Assembly: GCA_030540195.1 (NCBI GenBank)
Contig: JAUNWT010000010.1
Location: 1 to 44,136 of the forward strand
DNA from: Bacillota bacterium
GTDB lineage: Bacteria > Bacillota_I > Bacilli_A > Erysipelotrichales > Coprobacillaceae
Reading direction: 5' to 3'
DNA length: 44,136 bases
Positions 17,917-25,245 of the stretch are shown here, piece by piece. Made by a program: the position numbers and the translations under genes. The notes under the pieces were generated by a model. It saw nothing but the letters and a program-made list of their open reading frames with translations, was not told the origin of the DNA and searched no databases. Position 1 is the first letter of the stretch. Every line of letters starts with the position of its first letter.

Positions 17917-18616
17917 TAAGCTTTTAGCTCATTATGGTATTGGGACAAGAAAAGAAGTTAAAGCATATATAAGAAAAGGGTATGTTCAAGTTAATGGTCA
18001 AATCATCAAAAAAGATGATTTTAAAGTAGATTACGAAAAAGATCAAATTCTTTTTGATGAACAACCTGTAAATTATAAACCTTATGTTTATTTAATGCTT
18101 CATAAACCATCAGGCTATGTTTCTGCAACGAAAGATAATGTTCATCCAACCGTTCTTGATTTAATAAATGATTACAGTCAGTACGATCTTTTTCCAGTAG
18201 GAAGACTTGATCTTGATACAGAAGGATTGCTATTACTTACAAATGATGGTGATTTTGCACATAAGTTATTAGCACCAAGTCGACATCATTCTAAATTATA
18301 TTATGCAAAAGTCGATGGTATTATGAATCAAGAAGATGTTCTTGAATTTGAAAAAGGAATGATGATTGATCATTATCAATGTCAAAGTTCACATTTAACG
18401 ATTTTAAATACAAATGAAAATACATGTGAAGTTTTGATTGAAATTTTTGAGGGAAAATTCCACCAAGTGAAAAAGATGGTGGAAAAAGTTGGAAAGAAAG
18501 TAACTTATTTAAAAAGAATACAAATGAGAAATTTGAAATTAGATGAGAACTTAAAACTTGGTGAGTATCGTGAACTAAGTGAAGAAGAACTCAATGATTT
18601 AATGAATGATTTATAA
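17900..18616 (+). CDS. rsuA: 16S rRNA pseudouridine(516) synthase-type enzyme
   Basis: RsuA-type enzymes isomerise a uridine in small-subunit rRNA. The 238-residue protein has an N-terminal S4 RNA-binding domain (about 3-50), then the catalytic domain with LMLHKPSGYVSA and GRLDLDTEGLLLLTND; catalytic Asp is likely residue 104. The start at 17900 lies 13 bases after GAAAGG; an ATG two codons later (17906) gives the more canonical MRLDKLL and cannot be ruled out. Target site is inferred from family. Confidence 0.9.
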   Translation: MAMRLDKLLAHYGIGTRKEVKAYIRKGYVQVNGQIIKKDDFKVDYEKDQILFDEQPVNYKPYVYLMLHKPSGYVSATKDNVHPTVLDLINDYSQYDLFPVGRLDLDTEGLLLLTNDGDFAHKLLAPSRHHSKLYYAKVDGIMNQEDVLEFEKGMMIDHYQCQSSHLTILNTNENTCEVLIEIFEGKFHQVKKMVEKVGKKVTYLKRIQMRNLKLDENLKLGEYRELSEEELNDLMNDL

Positions 18617-18628
18617 GGAGGATTTTTT

Positions 18629-19279
18629 GTGAGATTAAGAAATAACCCAAAAGCTTATGATATTATGGAAGAAAATGCGGATTTTGTTATTTTGAATCCT
18701 GAATCTCATAAGGGAAAATATCACCAATTATTTAAAGAAAACAAACCTGTGTTTGTTGAAATTGGAATGGGGAAAGGTGATTTTATTTATCAAAATGCTT
18801 TAAAGCATCCAGAAAATAATTATATTGGAATTGAAAAATTTCCAAGTGTTTTAGCGGCAGCTATTAATAAAATAAATAAACAAGAAAAATTAGATAATTT
18901 AAAATTGATGCATTATGATGCATTAGAATTATTAAATGTTTTTGAAAATGGTGAAATCGATCACTTATTTTTAAACTTTAGTGATCCATGGCCTAAAAAA
19001 AGACATGCCAAAAGACGTTTAACATCACCTGATTTTTTAAATGTTTATCGTCAATTATTAAAAAAAGATGGTTTGATTGAATTTAAAACAGATAATAGAG
19101 GATTATTTGAATATTCTTTACAATCAGTTACAGAAAATCATTATCATCTTGATTATGTAAGCTTAGATCTACATAATTCTCCAGAAGCTGAAGATAATAT
19201 TATGACAGAATATGAAAGAAAATTTTCAGTGAATGGACCTATTTATAAAATGATATTAAGTGATACAATGGGGAAGTAA
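18629..19279 (+). CDS. trmB: tRNA (guanine(46)-N7)-methyltransferase
   Basis: TrmB methylates G46 of tRNA using S-adenosylmethionine. The 216-residue protein shows RLRNNPKAYDIM at the start, the SAM-binding VEIGMGKGDF segment, NYIGIEKF, and the hallmark FLNFSDPWPKKRHAKRRL. GTG start follows AAGGAGG. It sits in an operon with rsuA and a thioredoxin-like gene, one base apart from the latter. Confidence 0.94.
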   Translation: MRLRNNPKAYDIMEENADFVILNPESHKGKYHQLFKENKPVFVEIGMGKGDFIYQNALKHPENNYIGIEKFPSVLAAAINKINKQEKLDNLKLMHYDALELLNVFENGEIDHLFLNFSDPWPKKRHAKRRLTSPDFLNVYRQLLKKDGLIEFKTDNRGLFEYSLQSVTENHYHLDYVSLDLHNSPEAEDNIMTEYERKFSVNGPIYKMILSDTMGK

Positions 19280-19280
19280 T

Positions 19281-19601
19281 ATGGATAAATTTATTGAAAT
19301 AAAAACAGTAGATGATTATAAAAAAGCAATTCAAAATAAATCAATTTTATTATTTACAGCGAATTGGTGTCCTGATTGTATGTTTATTAAACCTTTTATT
19401 GGTGAGATCGTAGACCAATATCAAGATTATACATTTTATAGTGTTAATCGTGATGAAATGCTTGAATTATGCCAAGAGTTGGATATTTTAGGTATTCCTT
19501 CTTTTGTTGCATTTGATCAAGGAAAAGAAATAGGACGTTTTGTAAGTAAGCTAAGAAAGACAAAAGAAGAAATTATTGATTTTATTGACTCATTATCATA
19601 A
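19281..19601 (+). CDS. Thioredoxin-like protein with WCPDC site
   Basis: A 106-residue cytoplasmic thioredoxin-fold protein. The active-site stretch is FTANWCPDCMFIKPF, a CPDC variant of the usual CGPC, and the cis-proline is seen in LDILGIPSF. Such CPDC proteins act as thiol-disulfide reductases with uncertain partners. ATG at 19281 is preceded by GGGGAAG at the end of trmB; an upstream in-frame ATG inside trmB was rejected because it adds a non-family extension. Confidence 0.87.
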   Translation: MDKFIEIKTVDDYKKAIQNKSILLFTANWCPDCMFIKPFIGEIVDQYQDYTFYSVNRDEMLELCQELDILGIPSFVAFDQGKEIGRFVSKLRKTKEEIIDFIDSLS

Positions 19602-19618
19602 AGAAAGGAAGTCTAATT

Positions 19619-20350
19619 ATGTTTAAAAATTTTTTTAAAAAAGCAAATGATGAAGATATCTTTGAAACTGTAGATCCCATCGTGGAACAAAGAAGAAATG
19701 AAAAGTTTTCAAAACCATTAATCTATGATGAAGAATTTAAAAAAGAACAAGAAGCAAATAAAAAGAAAGAAGAAACTTTAAAAAAAGAAAAAGTAAAAGA
19801 AGTTCCAAAGAAGCCTGTAAAACAAGCGGTTCCTAAAGTTGAAGAACCTGTTTCTAAAAAAGGATATGAAATGATTGATATTATTTCACCTATGTTTGGA
19901 ATGAAAGAAGAAAAGGTTGAAACAGAAAGGGTAACTAAAAAGCCAACTGTAAAAAAATCAAAGAAAAAAGACAATTCACTTATTCAAGTAATTTCTCCAT
20001 ATTATGGAAACTTTGAAGAAAAAGAAGTTGAAGAAGAGAGTGAAGCTATTTTAACATCAGCACCAGAAGAAACGGTTGAAGAAGTACAAGAAGAAAAAGA
20101 ACCTGAAAAAAAAGAAGAACTTTTGGAAGAAGAAAAGTTACCGACAGTAGAGGATAATCTTAGAAATATTGCGAATATCGTAAAAGAAGAACAAAACCAA
20201 TTAAAAATCATTGAAGAAAGAACAGGTGAATTTAAGTTAGATTTTGGTGCAAATAAAGATGAAGAAAAAACAACATTGATTGATGAAATTGATGATAATA
20301 TGTCTTTAGATGAATTAATGAGTTTATACGAAAAGAAATTTAAGGATTAG
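19619..20350 (+). CDS. Highly charged hypothetical protein with two ISP(M/Y)(F/Y)G motifs
   Basis: A 243-residue protein of low complexity, rich in Lys and Glu with probable disordered and coiled segments. Two short related motifs stand out: IDIISPMFG (residues 86-94) and IQVISPYYG (122-130), each followed by an acidic stretch. The N-terminus MFKNFFKKAN is amphipathic and could bind membrane. The C-terminus MSLDELMSLYEKKFKD may form a helix. No catalytic domain is seen; a scaffold or adaptor role is an inference. Strong AAAGGAAG precedes the ATG; it is 17 bases after the thioredoxin-like gene. Confidence 0.75.
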   Translation: MFKNFFKKANDEDIFETVDPIVEQRRNEKFSKPLIYDEEFKKEQEANKKKEETLKKEKVKEVPKKPVKQAVPKVEEPVSKKGYEMIDIISPMFGMKEEKVETERVTKKPTVKKSKKKDNSLIQVISPYYGNFEEKEVEEESEAILTSAPEETVEEVQEEKEPEKKEELLEEEKLPTVEDNLRNIANIVKEEQNQLKIIEERTGEFKLDFGANKDEEKTTLIDEIDDNMSLDELMSLYEKKFKD

Positions 20351-20353
20351 AAC

Positions 20354-20671
20354 ATGATTAAAGGGATAGGTGTAGACATTTGTGATTTAAGAAGATTAAC
20401 ATCTTTAGAGAGTCTAGCAAAAAAAATTCTTCATGAAGAAGAATTGAGAATCTTTTGTCAAAAGAAAAATGAAAAAGCAAAAAGAGAATTTTTAGGTGGG
20501 CGTTTTGCAGTGAAAGAAGCATATATTAAGGCATGTGGTTCTTTACCACTTAAAGAAATCTGTTGTTTAAATGATGAACAAGGGCGTCCTTATTTATTAA
20601 ATCAAAAAGGGCATGTGTCTATTTCTCATGAAAATAATTATGCAGTTGCATTTATTGTGGTAGAAGAGTAA
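20354..20671 (+). CDS. acpS: Holo-[acyl-carrier-protein] synthase
   Basis: AcpS transfers 4'-phosphopantetheine from CoA to a serine of acyl carrier protein in fatty acid synthesis. The 105-residue protein starts MIKGIGVDICDLRRL with the metal-binding Asp, has FLGGRFAVKEAYIKA, and ends with VSISHENNYAVAFIVV. It is a little shorter than the usual 115-125 residues, mainly at the C-terminus. It is the last gene of the operon and its stop lies inside a terminator loop. Confidence 0.92.
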   Translation: MIKGIGVDICDLRRLTSLESLAKKILHEEELRIFCQKKNEKAKREFLGGRFAVKEAYIKACGSLPLKEICCLNDEQGRPYLLNQKGHVSISHENNYAVAFIVVEE

Positions 20672-20684
20672 TCTTCTACCATTT
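20658..20684 (+). terminator. Intrinsic terminator after acpS
   Basis: TGGTAGAAGA and TCTTCTACCA make a perfect 10-bp stem around GTAA, which contains most of the acpS stop codon. Only a short TTTA follows, so termination may be partial. Confidence 0.65.
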
Positions 20685-20766
20685 ATGCATTTAAATAGAC
20701 TATTTAGCGGTTTTACGATGAAAAATCAATTGAATTTAACTAAGATGTTTAAAAGGAGGAAAACAG

Positions 20767-21078
20767 ATGTTAAATTCAATTTCATTAGTAGGGAGAATTG
20801 TAAAAACTGTTTATTATGTTCATGATAAAGCATATATTGATATTGAAGTTAAAATGCCATTTCCTTTAGAAATAGGTCATGAGACATGGGATGTTTTTTC
20901 AGTTCAGTTATGGAAAGGGTTAGAAACAATGATGGAAGATGTTGGGGAAATAGGACTATTTCTCGCTATTCGTGGTCGGCTTGTTGTAAGTGATGAGATA
21001 CAAGAGAATTCTTTATTAAAGAGTACAATTATTTATGCTGAATTGATAGAAACATTAAATAAATATTTTTATAAATAA
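20767..21078 (+). CDS. Short SSB-like OB-fold protein
   Basis: The 103-residue protein begins MLNSISLVGRIVKTVYY, like the first strand of single-stranded DNA-binding proteins, and continues with WDVFSVQLWKGLETM and LFLAIRGRLV, matching SSB strands. It lacks the long acidic tail ending DDDIPF that binds partners in replicative SSB, so it is a truncated or specialised paralogue. The main ssb should be elsewhere. A strong AAAAGGAGG precedes the ATG. The 95 bases upstream hold no promoter I trust. Confidence 0.7.
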   Translation: MLNSISLVGRIVKTVYYVHDKAYIDIEVKMPFPLEIGHETWDVFSVQLWKGLETMMEDVGEIGLFLAIRGRLVVSDEIQENSLLKSTIIYAELIETLNKYFYK

Positions 21079-21100
21079 GTGTTTTCTTGTTTTGAAAGGC

Positions 21101-21129
21101 TTTACATTTTGTTTTACCGTAGATAGAAT
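21101..21129 (+). promoter_or_regulatory. Promoter for the PAS-GGDEF gene
   Basis: TTTACA (21101-21106) and TAGAAT (21124-21129) are exactly 17 bases apart. The predicted start of transcription near 21136 leaves a leader of only about ten bases holding GGTGA, which favours the ATG at 21146 as translation start. Confidence 0.6.
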
Positions 21130-21145
21130 AGTAATGGTGATAAAA

Positions 21146-22120
21146 ATGAAACTGGAAGAACTATTCACAGAGTTTTTAATGGATCCTTTCAAATTAATTG
21201 AATCAATTGTTCATGCTAAAGGATCTTCTGTTATTTTGTTTAAAAATAGAAAAAGTGAAATTATTTATGTAAATGAACAGTTTTACTATAAACATCCACA
21301 ATTTAAAGATTGTAAGGAATCAGTTTTTGGAAAAACAGATTTTGATTTATTTCCAAACTCACAAGAACATGCGAAGCAAGCATTTATTGACGAACAAAAT
21401 GTTATGATGACAGGACAAGCTATCAATGTCGTTGAAACAGAAGGTAAAACAGAGAAAGGTCATACCATTATTGCGCATACAAGAAAATATCCAGTACATA
21501 ATAAAGATGGAAATGTCATAGGGGTTTTTGTGATTACGGAAGATATGACAAATGATGTTGTTGCTTTAAGAGAAAATCAAGAAAAAGCAAAAATTCTTAA
21601 GAAATTAAATGTTGAGCTTTCTCAGGAAAATGCGATGGATGCTTTAACACAACTTTATAATCGAAGATTTATACATGCAGAATTAGATACGCTTCATAAA
21701 GAATATATAAAAAATAATACGCCATTTTCTATTTTGATTTTGGACTTAGATAATTTTAAAAGTGTAAATGATAATTATGGACATCATATCGGTAATGAAG
21801 TCATTAAACATGTTGGAAATGTTTTATTGAATATAAAACATCAAAAATATCCAACGATGGAACCGTGTCGATATGGAGGAGATGAATTTTTAGTTATATT
21901 ACCAGCATATCAAAAAGATGGTGCTGTTTCGATTGCAAGAGATATTAAAGATGCCTTTGATCATGTGGTTTTACATGCAGGTAATTATAATGATATTGTA
22001 AGATTAAGTATTGGTGTTGGTGGGATTCGGGACGAAGAAAGTGTACAAGATTTGTTGGATAAGTGCGACCAACGAATGTATATTTCTAAAAGAAATGGAA
22101 AAAATCGAATTACTTATTAG
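21146..22120 (+). CDS. PAS-GGDEF diguanylate cyclase
   Basis: This 324-residue protein should make cyclic di-GMP from two GTP. A PAS domain (about residues 20-137, with VNEQFYYKHPQF and FDLFPNS) is linked through a short helix to a GGDEF domain (about 160-324). The active-site GGDEF is intact at 244-248, and LDLDNFKSVNDNYGH is present. No RxxD inhibitory site lies five residues before GGDEF. No membrane helices are seen, so it is probably cytosolic; the PAS ligand is unknown. The start at 21146 was chosen over an ATG at 21134 because of GGTGA and the promoter position. Confidence 0.88.
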   Translation: MKLEELFTEFLMDPFKLIESIVHAKGSSVILFKNRKSEIIYVNEQFYYKHPQFKDCKESVFGKTDFDLFPNSQEHAKQAFIDEQNVMMTGQAINVVETEGKTEKGHTIIAHTRKYPVHNKDGNVIGVFVITEDMTNDVVALRENQEKAKILKKLNVELSQENAMDALTQLYNRRFIHAELDTLHKEYIKNNTPFSILILDLDNFKSVNDNYGHHIGNEVIKHVGNVLLNIKHQKYPTMEPCRYGGDEFLVILPAYQKDGAVSIARDIKDAFDHVVLHAGNYNDIVRLSIGVGGIRDEESVQDLLDKCDQRMYISKRNGKNRITY

Positions 22121-22147
22121 GATGATACAAAAACTATCATCCTTTTT
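22119..22147 (+). terminator. Intrinsic terminator after the GGDEF gene
   Basis: AGGATGATA and TATCATCCT pair around a seven-base A-rich loop and are followed by five Ts. A TATAAT at 22158-22163 may be the -10 for the next gene but lacks a good -35. Confidence 0.82.
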
Positions 22148-22183
22148 ACATTTGTTATATAATAAGTTCAAGGAAGTGATAGA

Positions 22184-23485
22184 ATGTATAAACAAATTAA
22201 AGAGCTTGCAGCTAAATATCATCAAGATACGATTAAACAGCGACGAGATTTTCATCATTTTGCAGAAAGAGGCTGGCTTGAAATAAGAACAGCATGCCAA
22301 ATTGCAACTACTTTAGAAGAACTTGGTTATGAAGTTTTAGTAGGGAAAGAAATTATGGATAAAGATGCACGTATGGGATTACCACCAGAAACAATTTTTA
22401 ATCTTAACTATTTACGTGCAAAAAAAGAAGGAGCAAATCCAAAATATTTAGAAAAAGTTAAAAATGGTATGACAGCCGTTGCAGGTATTTTAAAAAAGGG
22501 CGATGGACCAGTTGTTGCCATTCGTTTTGATATTGATGCTTTAGGGCTGGTTGAAGATTCAACAGATGGACATTATCCTTTACAACAGGGCTTTTCTTCC
22601 TGTCACTTAGGTGCAATGCATGCTTGTGGTCATGATGGACATGCCTCTATTGGACTTACAACAGCACGTATTTTAATGGAATTGAAAGAACATTTACATG
22701 GAACATTAAAAATTATATTTCAACCGGCAGAAGAAGGTGTGCGTGGTGCAAAATCAATTTGCGAAAGTGGTTTTCTAGATGATGTTGATTATATTTATGC
22801 GGCCCATATTATGCCACGTGATAGCGATTATGATCTCTATTTTGGTATGAATGAATCATTTGCAACAACGAAGCTTGATGTCATATATCATGGTGTTTCA
22901 ACCCATGCGGCTGAATCACCACAATTTGGTAAAAATGCGCTTTTATCTGCTGCAAACTGTATTATTAATTTACATTCCATTCCTCGAAATAGCGACGGTC
23001 AAACACGTGTTAACGTGGGGACGGTTCATGCGGGGACAGGAAGAAATGTTGTTCCTGATACGGCAAAGCTTGAAATAGAAGTTCGAGGAGTCACAAGTGA
23101 ACTTAATCGTTATATGGAAATTTATGCAAGGGATATTATTAATGCTTGTGCTTTAATGCATGATACGGTTGTTGAAATTAAACAAATGGGAAAAGCCTTT
23201 GCTTTAAATTGTGATGAAGATTTTATGAATCAAATTCGAGAACTTTGTCAAAAAGAAATGACTGATTTAAAATTACCATCAGAAAATTTAAGTCCATTAG
23301 GAGGAAGTGATGATTTTTCATATATGATGGAATATGTTCAAGTTCACGGTGGAAAAGCAACCTATATGAAATTGTTGACAGATATTACCGCTTCACCTCA
23401 TAATACTTCATTTGATTTCAATGAAGAAGTTCTTAATAAAGGGCCAAGAATTATGGCGTCTATTGCTTATACATTGTTAAAATAA
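22184..23485 (+). CDS. M20-family amidohydrolase similar to AbgA (aminobenzoyl-glutamate hydrolase subunit A)
   Basis: A zinc-dependent M20D amidohydrolase of 433 residues. It resembles E. coli AbgA throughout: RRDFHHFAERGWLEIRTA, GLPPETIF, SSCHLGAMHACGHDGHASIGL (metal ligands in HACGHDGH, 146-153), FQPAEEGVRGAK (catalytic Glu in 181-185), and VNVGTVHAGTGRNVVPDTAKLE. AbgA acts with AbgB to cleave p-aminobenzoyl-glutamate from folate breakdown; no AbgB or AbgT lies here, so the substrate could be another N-acyl or aminoacyl amide. ATG follows AAGGAAGTGA. It precedes a FakA-like domain gene by 11 bases. Confidence 0.82.
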   Translation: MYKQIKELAAKYHQDTIKQRRDFHHFAERGWLEIRTACQIATTLEELGYEVLVGKEIMDKDARMGLPPETIFNLNYLRAKKEGANPKYLEKVKNGMTAVAGILKKGDGPVVAIRFDIDALGLVEDSTDGHYPLQQGFSSCHLGAMHACGHDGHASIGLTTARILMELKEHLHGTLKIIFQPAEEGVRGAKSICESGFLDDVDYIYAAHIMPRDSDYDLYFGMNESFATTKLDVIYHGVSTHAAESPQFGKNALLSAANCIINLHSIPRNSDGQTRVNVGTVHAGTGRNVVPDTAKLEIEVRGVTSELNRYMEIYARDIINACALMHDTVVEIKQMGKAFALNCDEDFMNQIRELCQKEMTDLKLPSENLSPLGGSDDFSYMMEYVQVHGGKATYMKLLTDITASPHNTSFDFNEEVLNKGPRIMASIAYTLLK

Positions 23486-23496
23486 AGGAGAATTAT

Positions 23497-23748
23497 ATGT
23501 TAGAATTTAAATACGATACACAATTATTAATTGAAGGAAAAAATTTAAATGAAGATGAAATCAGTGCTTACTTTACAGAACACTTTAAAGGAGATTGTTT
23601 GCTTGCGGTAGGCGATGATGAACTTATTAAAATTCATTTTCATACTAATGAACCTTGGAAGGTTCTAGAATACTGTTCAACCCTTGGTGAAATCTATGAT
23701 ATTGTTATAGAAGATATGGATCGTCAATCAAGAGGTCTAAAAGGATAA
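23497..23748 (+). CDS. Stand-alone FakA/YloV middle-domain-like protein
   Basis: An 83-residue protein whose sequence resembles the part of FakA (YloV, the fatty-acid kinase ATP-binding subunit) that follows the DhaL kinase domain: FKYDTQLLIEGKNLNEDEI, then DCLLAVGDDELIKIHFHTNEPWKVLEYC and GEIYDIVIEDMDRQ. The conserved His-x-His-Thr-Asn segment is kept. Without the kinase domain it cannot phosphorylate on its own. Database entries called 'kinase to dihydroxyacetone kinase' are probably this family. Its role is unknown; it is probably co-transcribed with the amidohydrolase. Confidence 0.7.
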   Translation: MLEFKYDTQLLIEGKNLNEDEISAYFTEHFKGDCLLAVGDDELIKIHFHTNEPWKVLEYCSTLGEIYDIVIEDMDRQSRGLKG

Positions 23749-23754
23749 AAACTA

Positions 23755-23783
23755 TTTTATATTAGATTAAAAAATGTTATAAT
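23755..23783 (+). promoter_or_regulatory. Promoter for the Wadjet operon
   Basis: TATAAT (23778-23783) preceded by TGT forms an extended -10; TTTTAT (23755-23760) at 17-base spacing is a weak -35. The -10 ends 109 bases before the jetA ATG, leaving a structured leader of roughly 100 bases. Confidence 0.6.
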
Positions 23784-23799
23784 TGCATAGCTGTTTATA

Positions 23800-23815
23800 A
23801 AATACATAAGTATTT
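23800..23815 (+). promoter_or_regulatory. Leader hairpin upstream of jetA
   Basis: AAATAC and GTATTT pair around ATAA early in the predicted jetA leader. On its own it is weak; its interest lies in its place before the terminator-like hairpin at 23835-23876. Confidence 0.4.
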
Positions 23816-23834
23816 CATAAAACGAAATTAAAGA

Positions 23835-23876
23835 AGAAAGAAATTGATAGAAATATCAAATAAACTTTCTTTTTTT
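23835..23876 (+). terminator. Terminator-like hairpin (putative attenuator) in the jetA leader
   Basis: An outer stem AGAAAG / CTTTCT encloses an inner stem TTGATA / TATCAA capped by a GAAA tetraloop, and the structure ends in seven Ts. It lies between the promoter at 23778 and the jetA ribosome binding site at about 23884, with no room for another promoter after it. It could therefore stop transcription before the operon, end a small RNA of roughly 85 bases, or simply be the end of the upstream operon with leaky read-through. Confidence 0.6.
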
Positions 23877-23892
23877 ATTGATGGGAGGAACT

Positions 23893-25245
23893 ATGGTTAA
23901 TATATTTGATACATTACCCGCAAAGTTTTTTAATATTTTTAATACGTCAGATCGTGTTGTTATTAGCGAGTGTATTGGTGTCCTTTATGACTATATTAAA
24001 GATGATGCTTCTTTTGCTTCGCTGAAAGAAAATCTTATTTATGAACTTACAAAATATTTTACCAATCATTTAATTGAACTCGAAGATGTTCAAATTCAAT
24101 CACCACGCGATAGAGCCTTTTATGTTTATCGACGCTTAAAAGAGTGTGGATGGATCAGTGAAGAAGTGGGAGAAAATTATCAAGTTTATACAAGTTTTGA
24201 AGACTATGCGATTAGTATTATTGAAACTTTAATGAATTTAGATGAAGATCGTGATATTGAATATTCAAGTATGGTTTATAGTATTTATTCGCAGTTTAAA
24301 AACTTTGATATTGAAAATGGACATAAAATTATTGATGCTCAATACAGCATGACAAAAAATTTAATGACAAAATTAAAGAATCTAAATACGAACATTAAAC
24401 GTTATATTAAGCGTTTAGTGAAAGATAATATGAAAAATGATTTAAATCAAATTCTAGATTCTTTATTAAGTGATTATCAGATGAAGATTGTTGATCGTGC
24501 ATTTTATAATTTAACGACAAAAGATCATCCTTTAAAATATAGAAACAGTATTATTTCTCAAATTCAAAAAATAATAGATGATTCTCAAACTACAGAAACA
24601 ATTATTGGTAATATGATGCTTTCTAAAGATATTTCTTATCAAGAAGCGAGTGATTTGTTTTATAGACAAACTTCGTATATTGTAGAAGCTTTTGAAAGTA
24701 TTCTTGATTTAATTAATGAAATCAATAGAAAAAATGAAAAGTTTGTTGCTTCAGCGACGAATCGTATTATGTTTTTAATGAACGCTAAAGAAGATATTGG
24801 TGGAAAAATCAATGACATTATTAAAGAAGGACAAAACTGCCCAGAAGTCTTTGAAAATGTAACGACACTTTCAGTTAATAAATATTTAGATCAACATTCT
24901 CTTTATTTACCAAGAACCATTAAAAAAGTAAAGAATGTGGATTTAATCATTGATGAACCTTTAGATGAAAAAGCGCGTTTAGAGGCCATTGAAAAATTAA
25001 AGCATAATGAAAAATATACAAAAACAGCAATTGAAAAAACTGTTTTAGAACAATTAAATGAAAAAGAATTCCTTTTAGGGTCTAATTACTTCGAAAGTCA
25101 AAAAGATTTATCGATGTTTATTTTAACGTGGCTTTACGGCTTTAGCCAAAATGCCCGTTATCGAATTGAACCGCAAGATCAAATTATTACAAAAGAACAT
25201 TATCAATTTAGAGAATTTACGATAAGGAGAGTTAAAGATGAATAA
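23893..25245 (+). CDS. jetA: Wadjet defence protein JetA (kleisin-like, type II, DUF5716)
   Basis: JetA is the MukF-like kleisin of Wadjet, an SMC-family complex that detects and destroys small circular DNA such as plasmids. The 450-residue product opens VNIFDTLPAKFFNIFNTSD and then has SPRDRAFYVYRRLKECGWI, which I associate with the DUF5716 JetA family; the middle (about 170-330) is mostly helical. Assignment rests on this and on the jetB-jetC-jetD neighbours. The ATG at 23893 follows GGGAGG; an ATG inside the leader structure was rejected. It overlaps jetB by eight bases. Confidence 0.82.
   Translation: MVNIFDTLPAKFFNIFNTSDRVVISECIGVLYDYIKDDASFASLKENLIYELTKYFTNHLIELEDVQIQSPRDRAFYVYRRLKECGWISEEVGENYQVYTSFEDYAISIIETLMNLDEDRDIEYSSMVYSIYSQFKNFDIENGHKIIDAQYSMTKNLMTKLKNLNTNIKRYIKRLVKDNMKNDLNQILDSLLSDYQMKIVDRAFYNLTTKDHPLKYRNSIISQIQKIIDDSQTTETIIGNMMLSKDISYQEASDLFYRQTSYIVEAFESILDLINEINRKNEKFVASATNRIMFLMNAKEDIGGKINDIIKEGQNCPEVFENVTTLSVNKYLDQHSLYLPRTIKKVKNVDLIIDEPLDEKARLEAIEKLKHNEKYTKTAIEKTVLEQLNEKEFLLGSNYFESQKDLSMFILTWLYGFSQNARYRIEPQDQIITKEHYQFREFTIRRVKDE

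Noticed and set aside
20685-20766. Short ATG frame at 20718 before the SSB-like gene
   Set aside because: No ribosome binding site and it runs out of frame into the SSB-like gene; no recognisable product.
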